Below, one piece after another: positions 54,125 through 62,015 of a DNA stretch of 64,000 nucleotides. The DNA comes from JAIVHA01 sp965367295. GTDB taxonomy: Bacteria > Pseudomonadota > Gammaproteobacteria > DSM-19610. Positions within the stretch are counted from its first letter, which is position 1; each line of letters begins with the position of its first letter. The DNA is taken from the NCBI GenBank assembly GCA_965367295.1, contig CBDUHN010000005.1, positions 1 through 64,000 of the forward strand. The letters are read 5' to 3'. The notes below the pieces were generated by a model that had not been told where the DNA came from, made no database searches, and worked only from the letters and a program-made list of their open reading frames with translations. The translations under genes were made by a program, and so were the position numbers.

Positions 54125-55492
54125 ATGGACAGTAAACGAATCCTGGTTGTTGATGACGAAGCCAAAATGCGGCGCCTGCTGGAAATGTCCCTGAAAGGCA
54201 TGGGCCACGAGGTGATGCAGGCCGAGGATGGCTCGGTGGCGCTGGCGGCCTTTGACGATACGCCCTTCGATCTCGTCCTGACCGACCTGCGCATGCCGCA
54301 CATGGATGGCATGGAATTACTGCGCGCCCTGCGCGAACGCGGGGAAGATGTGCCGGTCATTGTGCTTACTGCCTATGCAACGGTCGAAACCGCCATTGAA
54401 GCCATGAAGCTGGGTGCCTCGGATTATATTATCCGTCCACTGGAAATGGATGAGCTGGAGCTGACTGTGAACCGGGCGCTTACGCTGGGAGCGGTGCGGC
54501 GGGAGAACCGCTTTCTGCGCGACGAGGTCGAGAAAGGCTGGGGTGAATTCATCGGTGACAGCCCCAGGATGCAGCAGCTCTACCAGCTGGTGCGACAGGT
54601 TGCACCGGCCCGCAGCAACGTACTCATCATCGGTGAGACCGGCACCGGCAAGGAACTGGTGGCCCGCGCGCTGCATCAGGAATCCAGCCGCAGCGGCGTC
54701 TTCGTCCCGGTCAACTGCGCGGCCATCCCCACCGACCTGCTGGAGAGCGAACTGTTCGGTCATCAGAAAGGCGCCTTCACCGGCGCCACCCGCGACCGCG
54801 TCGGCAAATGCGAGCTCGCCGACGGCGGCACACTGTTTCTCGATGAGGTGACCGAAATGTCACCTGCCTTACAGGCAAAATTGCTGCGCGTGATCCAGGA
54901 AGGTGAAGTGGAACGTCTCGGAGCGCTGCACCCGAAAAAGGTGGACATCCGCATCGTGGCCGCCACCAATCGCGATCCTCAGCAGGCCGTCGAAACAGGA
55001 CTGTTGCGCTCCGACCTCTATTTCCGGCTCAACGTCGTGCGCATTGATGTGCCGCTGTTAAGGGAACGCAGCCAGGATATTCCACAACTCGCACACTATT
55101 TCCTGGGCAAGTATGCAGCCGAGCTGGGACGCCCGACGCCACGACTGGATGAAGCGACACTGGACCACTTGCTGGCGTATGCCTGGCCCGGCAACGTGCG
55201 CGAACTGGAAAACCTGATGGAACGGGCCTGCGTGCTCTGTAGCGGTGACCGCGTCACCCTCGACCATCTACCCGCCGACCTCACCCAGCGCCCGCCAGCA
55301 ATGCAGACCGCCTCCACCCAGTCTGCATTTGCATCGACATCACTGGTCTTGCGCACCCAGGTCGAGGCACTGGAGATTTCCCTTATCCAGGCCGCACTGG
55401 AACGCAGCGACAATAACAAGGCCGCCGCCGCCCGCTTGCTCGAAATCAGTGAGCGCGCTCTTTGGTACAAGCTCAAGCGGTACAAATTGTGA
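54125..55492 (+). CDS. NtrC-family sigma-54-dependent response regulator
   Basis: A 455-residue activator. Receiver domain: phosphoacceptor D54 in LVLTDLRMP and T in LTAYATVET. The conserved lysine is replaced by arginine 104 in DYIIRPLE. The AAA+ domain has Walker A GETGTGKE, the sigma-54 contact loop GAFTGA, and Walker B GGTLFLDEV. A Fis-type helix-turn-helix ends it (AARLLEISERALWYKLKRYKL). It would activate -24/-12 promoters such as those at 45440 and 50306. It shares a transcript with the kinase. Confidence 0.92.
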   Translation: MDSKRILVVDDEAKMRRLLEMSLKGMGHEVMQAEDGSVALAAFDDTPFDLVLTDLRMPHMDGMELLRALRERGEDVPVIVLTAYATVETAIEAMKLGASDYIIRPLEMDELELTVNRALTLGAVRRENRFLRDEVEKGWGEFIGDSPRMQQLYQLVRQVAPARSNVLIIGETGTGKELVARALHQESSRSGVFVPVNCAAIPTDLLESELFGHQKGAFTGATRDRVGKCELADGGTLFLDEVTEMSPALQAKLLRVIQEGEVERLGALHPKKVDIRIVAATNRDPQQAVETGLLRSDLYFRLNVVRIDVPLLRERSQDIPQLAHYFLGKYAAELGRPTPRLDEATLDHLLAYAWPGNVRELENLMERACVLCSGDRVTLDHLPADLTQRPPAMQTASTQSAFASTSLVLRTQVEALEISLIQAALERSDNNKAAAARLLEISERALWYKLKRYKL

Positions 55493-55570
55493 CTTGGAAA
55501 AATAATGGCGACAAAAGTCATGCCTGCGAATATAGACGACATTTACCCGCTGACCTGCATGTCCTTGCCT

Positions 55571-55598
55571 ACAAAAAACCCCGGCCAGGTGCCGGGGT
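55571..55598 (-). terminator. Intrinsic terminator after dsrB
   Basis: On the minus strand ACCCCGGC-ACCT-GGCCGGGGTTTTTTGT forms a GC stem with a T-run, 70 bases after the dsrB stop at 55668. It ends the dsrAB transcript, so no other dsr gene follows. Confidence 0.85.
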
Positions 55599-55667
55599 CC
55601 ATATACCCAACGCTATTTTCACTGCGCGCCTGGCAGGCAGCAGGACCTGCCTGCCAGCGCTTCTGCA

Positions 55668-56741
55668 TCAGAACCGGATATGCGTGGAGTGATTGAGCGT
55701 GTACTTTGCGCCTGACCAGTTATCCACATGAAAACGGGTAAAAGGCAGCCCCGTCATTTCGAAGAAACGTCCCCAGCCAATCCGCTCAACCCACTCACCC
55801 AGGCGTTCCCAGTCCTTGGCATCCTCCTTGTAGCACTGCAGGATCTTCTTCACTACAGCAGTGGCCTCCGGCCAGCGGGGTGGGTTATTGGGCAAGCCCG
55901 CCACTACCAGCTTCTGGAAACTGGGTCTGGAACGGGCATTGGAATTCTTTCCACCGACCCAGATTGCCAACTTGGAATGCTCGGCATCATTGATCTGCAT
56001 AGGTGGGCAGGGCGGATAACAGGCCCCGCAGCAGATACATTTCTTTTCATCCACCTCCAGTGATGGCCTGCCATCCACCAGCGCGGGCCGGATGGCAGCT
56101 ACCGGGCAACGTGCCACCACGGATGGGCGCTCACAGATATTGGCGACCAGATCGTGGTTAATCTTGGGTGGTTTGGTGTGCTGGATGTTGATGGAGATAT
56201 CAGCCTGCCCACCGCAGTTGATCTGGCAGCAGGACGTGGACATCCGCACTCGATTGGGCATTCGCTCATGTATAAACTCGTCATGCAGCGCATCCATAAT
56301 GGATTTGGCCACCCCGGAGGCATCCGTCGCGGGGATATCACAGTGCAGGAAGCCCTGGGTATGGGCAATCATGGACATGGAATTACCCGTACCGCCAACC
56401 GGGAACCCCTCTTCATGCAACACGTCGATCAGGGCGTTCACACGGCCTTCGTCACCCAACATGAATTCAATGTTGCTGCGTATGGTGAAGCGCACGTATC
56501 CATCGGCATATTCATCCGCAATACGGCACAGCTTGCGAATGGTGTCGGTATCCATCTGTCGCTGGGTGCCCGCGCGTACCGTCCAGATCTCATCCCCATG
56601 CACCGAGACATGGTGCAACACTCCGGGGCGAGGACGCTCATGCCAGTCCCACTGGCCATAGTTCTTGCGCATGAGTGGATGCATGTACCGGAACGAATCC
56701 GGCACCCCGCTTTCAACCGCCTGGCGTACAGTATGCTGCAT
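55668..56741 (-). CDS. dsrB: Dissimilatory (reverse-type) sulfite reductase beta subunit
   Basis: A 357-residue subunit. The sirohaem-coupled cluster cysteines are in STSCCQINCGG near residue 180. A ferredoxin-like cluster motif KCICCGACYPPCPPMQ is near residue 240. The A2B2 enzyme converts sulfite and sulfide-level sulfur in the cytoplasm, passing sulfur via DsrC. The start overlaps the dsrA stop by one base. AGGAG is upstream. In sulfur oxidisers it runs in reverse, and the rest of the cluster (dsrEFHCMKLJOP) is not adjacent here. Confidence 0.95.
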   Translation of the reverse strand: MQHTVRQAVESGVPDSFRYMHPLMRKNYGQWDWHERPRPGVLHHVSVHGDEIWTVRAGTQRQMDTDTIRKLCRIADEYADGYVRFTIRSNIEFMLGDEGRVNALIDVLHEEGFPVGGTGNSMSMIAHTQGFLHCDIPATDASGVAKSIMDALHDEFIHERMPNRVRMSTSCCQINCGGQADISINIQHTKPPKINHDLVANICERPSVVARCPVAAIRPALVDGRPSLEVDEKKCICCGACYPPCPPMQINDAEHSKLAIWVGGKNSNARSRPSFQKLVVAGLPNNPPRWPEATAVVKKILQCYKEDAKDWERLGEWVERIGWGRFFEMTGLPFTRFHVDNWSGAKYTLNHSTHIRF

Positions 56742-57979
56742 CACATGACTCCTTTTTTCTCTGCCTGGCGCTGACGCCACTTGTCGGCTTCTTCATCCCA
56801 GTCATCCATCCTCACGAATGAATTAGTCCGGGGTGCCGCCACCATCTCGGGCTCGATATCGATGCCCACACCTTCGAGGAAATTGGCAAGCCCGATTCGT
56901 TCGATCATTTCTCCGCAACGTTCATGCTCGAGACCGTTCTCGGCCCAGAAATCAATGATCGTTTCCGCAAGCTCCACCAGGCTCTCGTAATCCTCGTCGG
57001 TCTCCAGCTTCTTGAAGGGGATGATCACGGTACCGAACAGATCACCGATCTTGAGCGTACGCTTGCCACCCACCAGGATAGTGACACCCCGATCCTTGCC
57101 CGGTGAAAGCGCCTTGGTCATGACATTGATACAGTGCATGCAACGTACACAATTACGGTTATCGATCTCTACACTGTCATCGTCTTTCAATGTCATGCAC
57201 TGGGTCGGGCAGCGTGTAATCACATTATCGATGACATATTGCCGTCCACGATCATTCACGAATTTCCTGACTTCATCCTGCTTGATCTGGATATCGTCGC
57301 GCCAGGTACCGATCACGGCCATATCCGAGCGCTGTATGGAGTTCATACAGTCATTGGGACAACCGGAAAATTTGAATTTGAACTTATACGGCAACGAAGG
57401 CCTGTGCAGATCATCGGTGAAGGAGTTCATCACCGTGCGATGTGCTACCGCCTCATGAAAACAGGAGTGTTCGCAGCGGGCTGAGCCGACACAGGACATG
57501 GAGGTGCGCACCGAGGGACCCGCACCGCCCATATCAAAGCCGAGTTCGTTGATGGCATCGAAGGCACCCTGCACGTTAGCGCTACTACAGCCCTGGAACA
57601 TCATGTCGCCACTTTGACCATGCAGCGCGAGCAGGCCGGAACCGTGTTCATCCCATATATCGCATAGCTTGCGCAGGATATCGGTATCATAGTGCATACC
57701 CGGTGGAGGCATGATGCGCAGGGTGTGAAATTCCTTGGATGCCGGGAACTTGTCCGGCACCTCGGAGAATCGCGGGATAACCCCTCCGCCATACCCCAGC
57801 ACTGATATCGTGCCACCTTTCCAGTACCCCTTCTTGTTCTGGTATGAATGCTCAAGCTGACCCAGAAGATCCGCCATCATTTCATTTTTTTCCGCCAGCC
57901 GCTTGAAGCCAGTTACGAAGCTGGGCCATGGGCCACTTTCCAGCTGATCCAGATTCGGTGTTTCATGCTTTTTTTTCAT
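56741..57979 (-). CDS. dsrA: Dissimilatory (reverse-type) sulfite reductase alpha subunit
   Basis: A 412-residue subunit. The sirohaem-linked 4Fe-4S cluster cysteines are in SCVGSARCEHSC (C-x5-C) and SGCPNDC (C-x3-C). A ferredoxin domain with RCPTQC and NCVRCMHC follows. The protein pairs with DsrB. The ATG at 57979 begins MKKKHETPNLDQLESG, in line with known DsrA N-termini. It lies 32 bases after a very small gene (58012-58122). Whether it works in sulfite reduction or sulfur oxidation cannot be settled from sequence alone, but the other sulfur genes here suggest oxidation. Confidence 0.95.
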   Translation of the reverse strand: MKKKHETPNLDQLESGPWPSFVTGFKRLAEKNEMMADLLGQLEHSYQNKKGYWKGGTISVLGYGGGVIPRFSEVPDKFPASKEFHTLRIMPPPGMHYDTDILRKLCDIWDEHGSGLLALHGQSGDMMFQGCSSANVQGAFDAINELGFDMGGAGPSVRTSMSCVGSARCEHSCFHEAVAHRTVMNSFTDDLHRPSLPYKFKFKFSGCPNDCMNSIQRSDMAVIGTWRDDIQIKQDEVRKFVNDRGRQYVIDNVITRCPTQCMTLKDDDSVEIDNRNCVRCMHCINVMTKALSPGKDRGVTILVGGKRTLKIGDLFGTVIIPFKKLETDEDYESLVELAETIIDFWAENGLEHERCGEMIERIGLANFLEGVGIDIEPEMVAAPRTNSFVRMDDWDEEADKWRQRQAEKKGVM

Positions 57980-58011
57980 CGGTAATGTCTCCCGTGAATT
58001 ACCATAAGAAC

Positions 58012-58122
58012 CTACTTCGCGGTACCCAGCGCGCAATAGAAATCATGTTCGCCTCGACCTTCCAGCATGCAGCGGATAAACGGGTTAACCGCTACGCCAC
58101 CTGATATCACAATGAAGGTCAT
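58012..58122 (-). CDS. Very small gene directly upstream of dsrA
   Basis: A 36-residue product beginning MTFIVISGGVAVNPFIRCM and ending HDFYCALGTAK, with two cysteines. AAGGA stands nine bases before the ATG, an excellent ribosome-binding site. It ends 32 bases before dsrA. The first part loosely resembles the NAD-binding GG..xTPF loop of ferredoxin reductase folds, so it could be a relic of a larger gene. A longer in-frame ATG upstream lacks a ribosome-binding site. No known dsr small protein is recognised. Confidence 0.5.
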   Translation of the reverse strand: MTFIVISGGVAVNPFIRCMLEGRGEHDFYCALGTAK

Positions 58123-58295
58123 GACACCGCATCCTTGCGGCACACTCACCGGCATACTTTTGTGCCGATAAAAACGCTTACCTGACCACTACAGCTGGGA
58201 AATTTTCTTGCGCTACTCATAACCACTCTTTTGCCAACCATCGTGTTTTCAATATAAGTTGGCATTAATAAAACGCAAACGATATATATCGATCC

Positions 58296-58336
58296 ATAAT
58301 ATTGAATCTGCCAATACTATTTGCGATCTATATCAA
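58296..58336 (-). promoter_or_regulatory. FNR-like box with -10 upstream of the dsrAB operon
   Basis: Minus strand TTGATATAGATCGC (58336-58323) matches the FNR/ANR consensus TTGAT-N4-ATCAA except for the last two bases. A -10 hexamer TATTAT (58301-58296) follows after 21 bases, so the box is centred about 40.5 bases before the start, the class II activator position. A perfect palindrome CGATATATATCG lies at 58280-58291. Confidence 0.45.
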
Positions 58337-58530
58337 TTTTTTACTTTGCTTATCGGTTATGACAGGGAGAGGAAATAACAGATGAACAGCCTGTGATGCG
58401 ATGCAAAAAACCACCACCAGATGCATTGTACTTATGCGTTTAACCATACCGGCCATGAACAGCAACAGGGAGGGATTTCCTGTGCGACTGGCGTACTACT
58501 TCCTGAGAAAGATGCCAGCGAACGTCTGCC

Positions 58531-58692
58531 GATGGATCCCAACCAACGTCCGAAGAACATAACCGTTGGTCAGCCGCCAGATCCATCGCCAGTGAAAGAC
58601 GAAACAACGGAATGCAGTAACAAAAAAGCGGCGCCGCGATTACTGGAAAGCAGTGAGCAGGGATTGCGGCACAAGATCAATCGATATGAATT
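58531..58692 (+). pseudogene. Decayed C-terminus of an NtrC-family regulator
   Basis: The plus strand encodes RLPMDPNQRP, then NKKAAPRLLESSEQGLRHK and INRYEL. The intact regulator at 54125 has HLPADLTQRP, then NKAAAARLLEISERALWYK and LKRYKL. In the helix-turn-helix segment 15 of 25 residues are identical without a gap, and nucleotides agree in codon order, while the linker between the two parts is about 20 codons shorter. The stop codon TGA has become TGG. It is a relic of this gene or a close paralogue. Confidence 0.7.
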
Positions 58693-58880
58693 GTGGTGTG
58701 CAAAACGGGGCACCGGTTGTACCCGGCACCTGACTTCTGCGCATCAACAGCGAAAGAAAGCAAAGAATCAGCCAGGCATCCGCGGGCGCAGATATTTTCG
58801 TGGAGTCTAGGAAACGTGGTTGATGAGGCAAATGAATGCACACCTACCAAAGCTCCTCTCCCGGAACGGGAAGCACGCAG

Positions 58881-58910
58881 GGCCGCCACAACCGGGGCGG
58901 CCTTGTATTT
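58881..58910 (+). terminator. Weak terminator-like hairpin
   Basis: GGCCGCC and GGCGGCC form a 7-bp GC stem with an 8-base loop, followed on the plus strand by TTGTATTT. The T-run is broken, so efficiency is doubtful. It lies 50 bases downstream of the M16 gene's stop on the other strand. Confidence 0.35.
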
Positions 58911-58952
58911 CTGGTGAACCTGGCGGGCACGACTGTCCGCATGTATTAGGAC

Positions 58953-61913
58953 TTACAGGACCTGAATCTCCAGGCCCAGTTCTTCGCACAACGCCTTTTT
59001 GCTGCTATTGGTGATAACCGCCACGCTCGCCTGCTCCGGCCGCAGGTAGATTTCCCCCGCCCGCCGCAGGTCTTCAACGGTTACCTCCAGCACTCGCTGG
59101 CGATAACGTTTGCGCTGTTCCGGCGTGCGGCCGAACAGATTGTTGAAAAAGGCATCGCGCGCCTCGCCCGCCGGTGAACCGGGTTTATCGATGGAACCGA
59201 TCACCCCCAGGATGGATTCTTCCACCTGGCGCCATACCAGCTTGCCGTTCAGCAGCCAGTCGATGGAGCGATCGAAATCGTCCAGCGTTTCCACCAGGCG
59301 TGGATCACGATAGGAATAGAATCGCAGTGCCGCGGCATCGGTATCGTGACTGGCGCCACCACCATAGGCACCACCCTGCTCACGAATGGTCCGGTGCAGG
59401 AAACCGTTGCGAAGCACACCTGCCATCACCACCAGCACAGGCGCATCGGGGTGATCCGCGGGTACGGTGGGATACGCCTTGGCGCAGAAATTCACCTGGG
59501 TACTGGTGGTCCAGGCCTGACGTACAGTATTACGCACCGGCGCCAGCGCCATTGGTTGATAGCCTGCCGCCACTGCCGTTGCGGTCTGCCATTGTTGCTC
59601 CAGCTCCTGCTGCAACTGACTGCGGCGGTCCTGTTCGCCGACCAGCAGGAACTGACGCGGTGCTGCCAGAATAGCCTGGTGAATGGTCTGCAGCTGATCG
59701 GCCAGTTGTTCCAGGTTTGGACCTTCATCCAGTTCGTCATCGAGTTGCTTGAGACGACGAATACCCGCCAGGCCTCGCTGGCGATGCAGCAGTTCCGCCA
59801 CCGGACTCATACCGGAAGCAGCGGCCTGCATGGCCAGGCCATGGCCGTTGCCGGTGACGCTCTGTTCCCGGCGCGCCCGCTGCTGGGATACCAACTCGCG
59901 AATGCGGCCCAGCTCATCGAAACGTACCTGTTCCAGTGTGGTACGCATCAGTTCGGTCATCGCACTGTGATTGCGGATCAGCGCCTTGCTGGACAGCACG
60001 AAGATACCCTTCGCCTGCTGCTCGTCCGCCACGGCAGCGCGAACGGATGTGGTCGCGCTCACGCCGCCGCTGACACTGGACTGCCAGGCCTGCATGGCCA
60101 TGTAATCTTTGTCACCGCAGCCCAGCTCCGCCAGGTAGGTGGCATACTGGGGCAACAGCTCCATGAGCTCGGGCGACAGTGCGGGTATATCGATAACGAC
60201 CTGCTGGTAGGCAATCCCGTTGGTACCCTGGGCATAGAAATGAGCCGGTTTGCCGGCCAGGGTCAGTCCCTCCCCCCTGGCGATGGGTAACTCAACCGGA
60301 ATATCCTCCAGCCCCACCTTGGGCAGGATCTCCGGATCATCTTCCTGCAATTGGCGGGCGGACAGGGCTGCGGCCTGCTCCACCACGCGCAGCCGCTCCG
60401 CCTCTGTCATCGCGGCCTTCATGGCCGCCAGTCGTGCGGCCTCGGCAGCGTCACGGCGTTCACTCAGCTTCGGCTCCGGACGCAGGGTCAGGTGCACACG
60501 GTGCGGGTTGTCGAGCAGCCAGTCACGTACCAGGCCAGGGATGAACTGCGGGTCCTGAATCGCGATCCGCAGATGTGCCAGTACCGGATCGAGATCCATG
60601 GCTGCTACCGGGTCACCGCGGTGAATGGCGGACGAGAGTCCTTCGAGAATCAGTTGCAGACCATACGGATAACCATCACCGGCCACCTCGCGCTGACTCA
60701 GTTCCAGCTGATGCAACACCGCCTCGACACGCTCCAGCGGCACACCTTCGTCGGCCACCTTCTGCAATACCTCCAGCACCATCTGCTCGAAGGCCGCGGC
60801 ATGTTCCGGGCGACTGCCTTCCAGCCCGCACATGAAACTCATTTCATAATTGGAGGACTCCAGGCCACACAACGGCGAGGGTGCCGAAGCCAGCTCTGTC
60901 TTTTCCAGTGCATGGCGCAAGGGCGAGGCACTGTCATCCAGCAACACCCCTTCCAGCAGCTGGGCCTTCATCTGCTGTTCCAGGTCGGTGCTGGTACCCA
61001 GCAGCCAGCCCATCACCAGGTGGGTCTTGTCCTCGACACGCTGATCGCCATCCAGGGCATAAGCCTCCTCCACGTAGACCGGTGCGTAGTAGCGCTTCTC
61101 CGCCGCCACCGCAATGGTGAGATCGAGCGGCTCGAAACGGGACAAGGCCCTCTCCTCGAAGCGGGCCTGGTGTTCATGGGCGGGAATATCGCCATAGGTC
61201 ATGAACACGGCGTTGGACGGGTGATAATGAGTACGGTAGAAATCCTGCAACTGCTCGTAACTGAGATCGGGAATGTGCTCAGGGTCGCCACCGCTGTTGT
61301 AGTGATAGGTGGTGGTGGGGAACAGGTATTTGGTCAATGTCTGCCACAGGGTGCTCACCGGTGAACTCATGGCCCCTTTCATTTCGTTGAACACCACGCC
61401 CTTGAACACCAACTCGGAATCGGGATTGGCCGGCTCGGCGAATTCAACGCGATGGCCTTCCTGGGCGAAATCCAGCGGGTCCAGCCGCGAAAAAAACACC
61501 GCATCCAGGTACACATCGAGCAGGTTGTTGAAATCCTTCCGATTCTGGCTTGCAAAGGGATAGGCGGTCCAGTCGCTGCTGGTGAAGGCGTTCATAAAGG
61601 TATTCAGCGAGCGGCGGATCATCATAAAGAAGGGATCGCGCACCGGGTACCGCTCGCTACCGCACAGGGCAGTATGTTCGAGGATGTGAGCCACGCCACA
61701 GGAATCGGTGGGCACGGTGCGCAGCGCAACCAGGAACACGTTCTCCGGATTATCCGTTGCCAGGTGATAGTGGGGAGCACCGGTCCTGATATGGCGATAT
61801 TCCTCCACCACCAGATTGAGTGCATCGATACGCTGGCTGCGTTGCCAGGTGAAGGCGGGGTGGACCTGGGCCGGAGCGGCCATGGAAGGCGTGTCTTGCA
61901 ATACCGTGCTCAT
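58953..61913 (-). CDS. Large M16-family metallopeptidase (presequence-protease type)
   Basis: A 986-residue enzyme of the insulinase superfamily, M16C type. The zinc motif is HILEH (HxxEH) in SCGVAHILEHTAL near residue 74, with the later glutamate in the expected NEMKGAM segment. Two homologous halves make a clamshell chamber. These proteases degrade short unstructured peptides. The ATG at 61913 begins the family N-terminus; no signal peptide is seen, so it is cytoplasmic. It stands alone, with a hairpin at 58881 beyond its end. Confidence 0.9.
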   Translation of the reverse strand: MSTVLQDTPSMAAPAQVHPAFTWQRSQRIDALNLVVEEYRHIRTGAPHYHLATDNPENVFLVALRTVPTDSCGVAHILEHTALCGSERYPVRDPFFMMIRRSLNTFMNAFTSSDWTAYPFASQNRKDFNNLLDVYLDAVFFSRLDPLDFAQEGHRVEFAEPANPDSELVFKGVVFNEMKGAMSSPVSTLWQTLTKYLFPTTTYHYNSGGDPEHIPDLSYEQLQDFYRTHYHPSNAVFMTYGDIPAHEHQARFEERALSRFEPLDLTIAVAAEKRYYAPVYVEEAYALDGDQRVEDKTHLVMGWLLGTSTDLEQQMKAQLLEGVLLDDSASPLRHALEKTELASAPSPLCGLESSNYEMSFMCGLEGSRPEHAAAFEQMVLEVLQKVADEGVPLERVEAVLHQLELSQREVAGDGYPYGLQLILEGLSSAIHRGDPVAAMDLDPVLAHLRIAIQDPQFIPGLVRDWLLDNPHRVHLTLRPEPKLSERRDAAEAARLAAMKAAMTEAERLRVVEQAAALSARQLQEDDPEILPKVGLEDIPVELPIARGEGLTLAGKPAHFYAQGTNGIAYQQVVIDIPALSPELMELLPQYATYLAELGCGDKDYMAMQAWQSSVSGGVSATTSVRAAVADEQQAKGIFVLSSKALIRNHSAMTELMRTTLEQVRFDELGRIRELVSQQRARREQSVTGNGHGLAMQAAASGMSPVAELLHRQRGLAGIRRLKQLDDELDEGPNLEQLADQLQTIHQAILAAPRQFLLVGEQDRRSQLQQELEQQWQTATAVAAGYQPMALAPVRNTVRQAWTTSTQVNFCAKAYPTVPADHPDAPVLVVMAGVLRNGFLHRTIREQGGAYGGGASHDTDAAALRFYSYRDPRLVETLDDFDRSIDWLLNGKLVWRQVEESILGVIGSIDKPGSPAGEARDAFFNNLFGRTPEQRKRYRQRVLEVTVEDLRRAGEIYLRPEQASVAVITNSSKKALCEELGLEIQVL

Positions 61914-62015
61914 CAACGAATCCTTAGTGTTAAGGCAATGAAGGCGCATTGTAACCCGCCCGCAGAGTCCACCGGCAAAGACCCGATGGACCGTGGGCGA
62001 TATGGAGCCGGAATC

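Larger units (their letters stand above)
58123..58952. other. AT-rich region upstream of dsrA, with a regulator remnant
   Basis: An 830-base gap. The part at 58200-58350 is markedly AT-rich and carries the FNR-like box, -10 and the 12-bp palindrome. The plus strand at 58531-58692 holds the NtrC-type remnant. A hairpin lies at 58881-58902. A 129-codon plus-strand reading frame at 58421-58810 spans the remnant, but its start has no ribosome-binding site and I do not treat it as a gene. Confidence 0.65.

Noticed and set aside
55668..58122. Complete dsr operon
   Set aside because: A terminator follows dsrB and no dsrE, F, H, C, M, K or later gene is beside it.
58421..58810. A 129-codon gene spanning the regulator relic
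   Set aside because: No ribosome-binding site, and the conserved part is a decayed C-terminus of a regulator that has lost its own stop; the rest is not protein-like.
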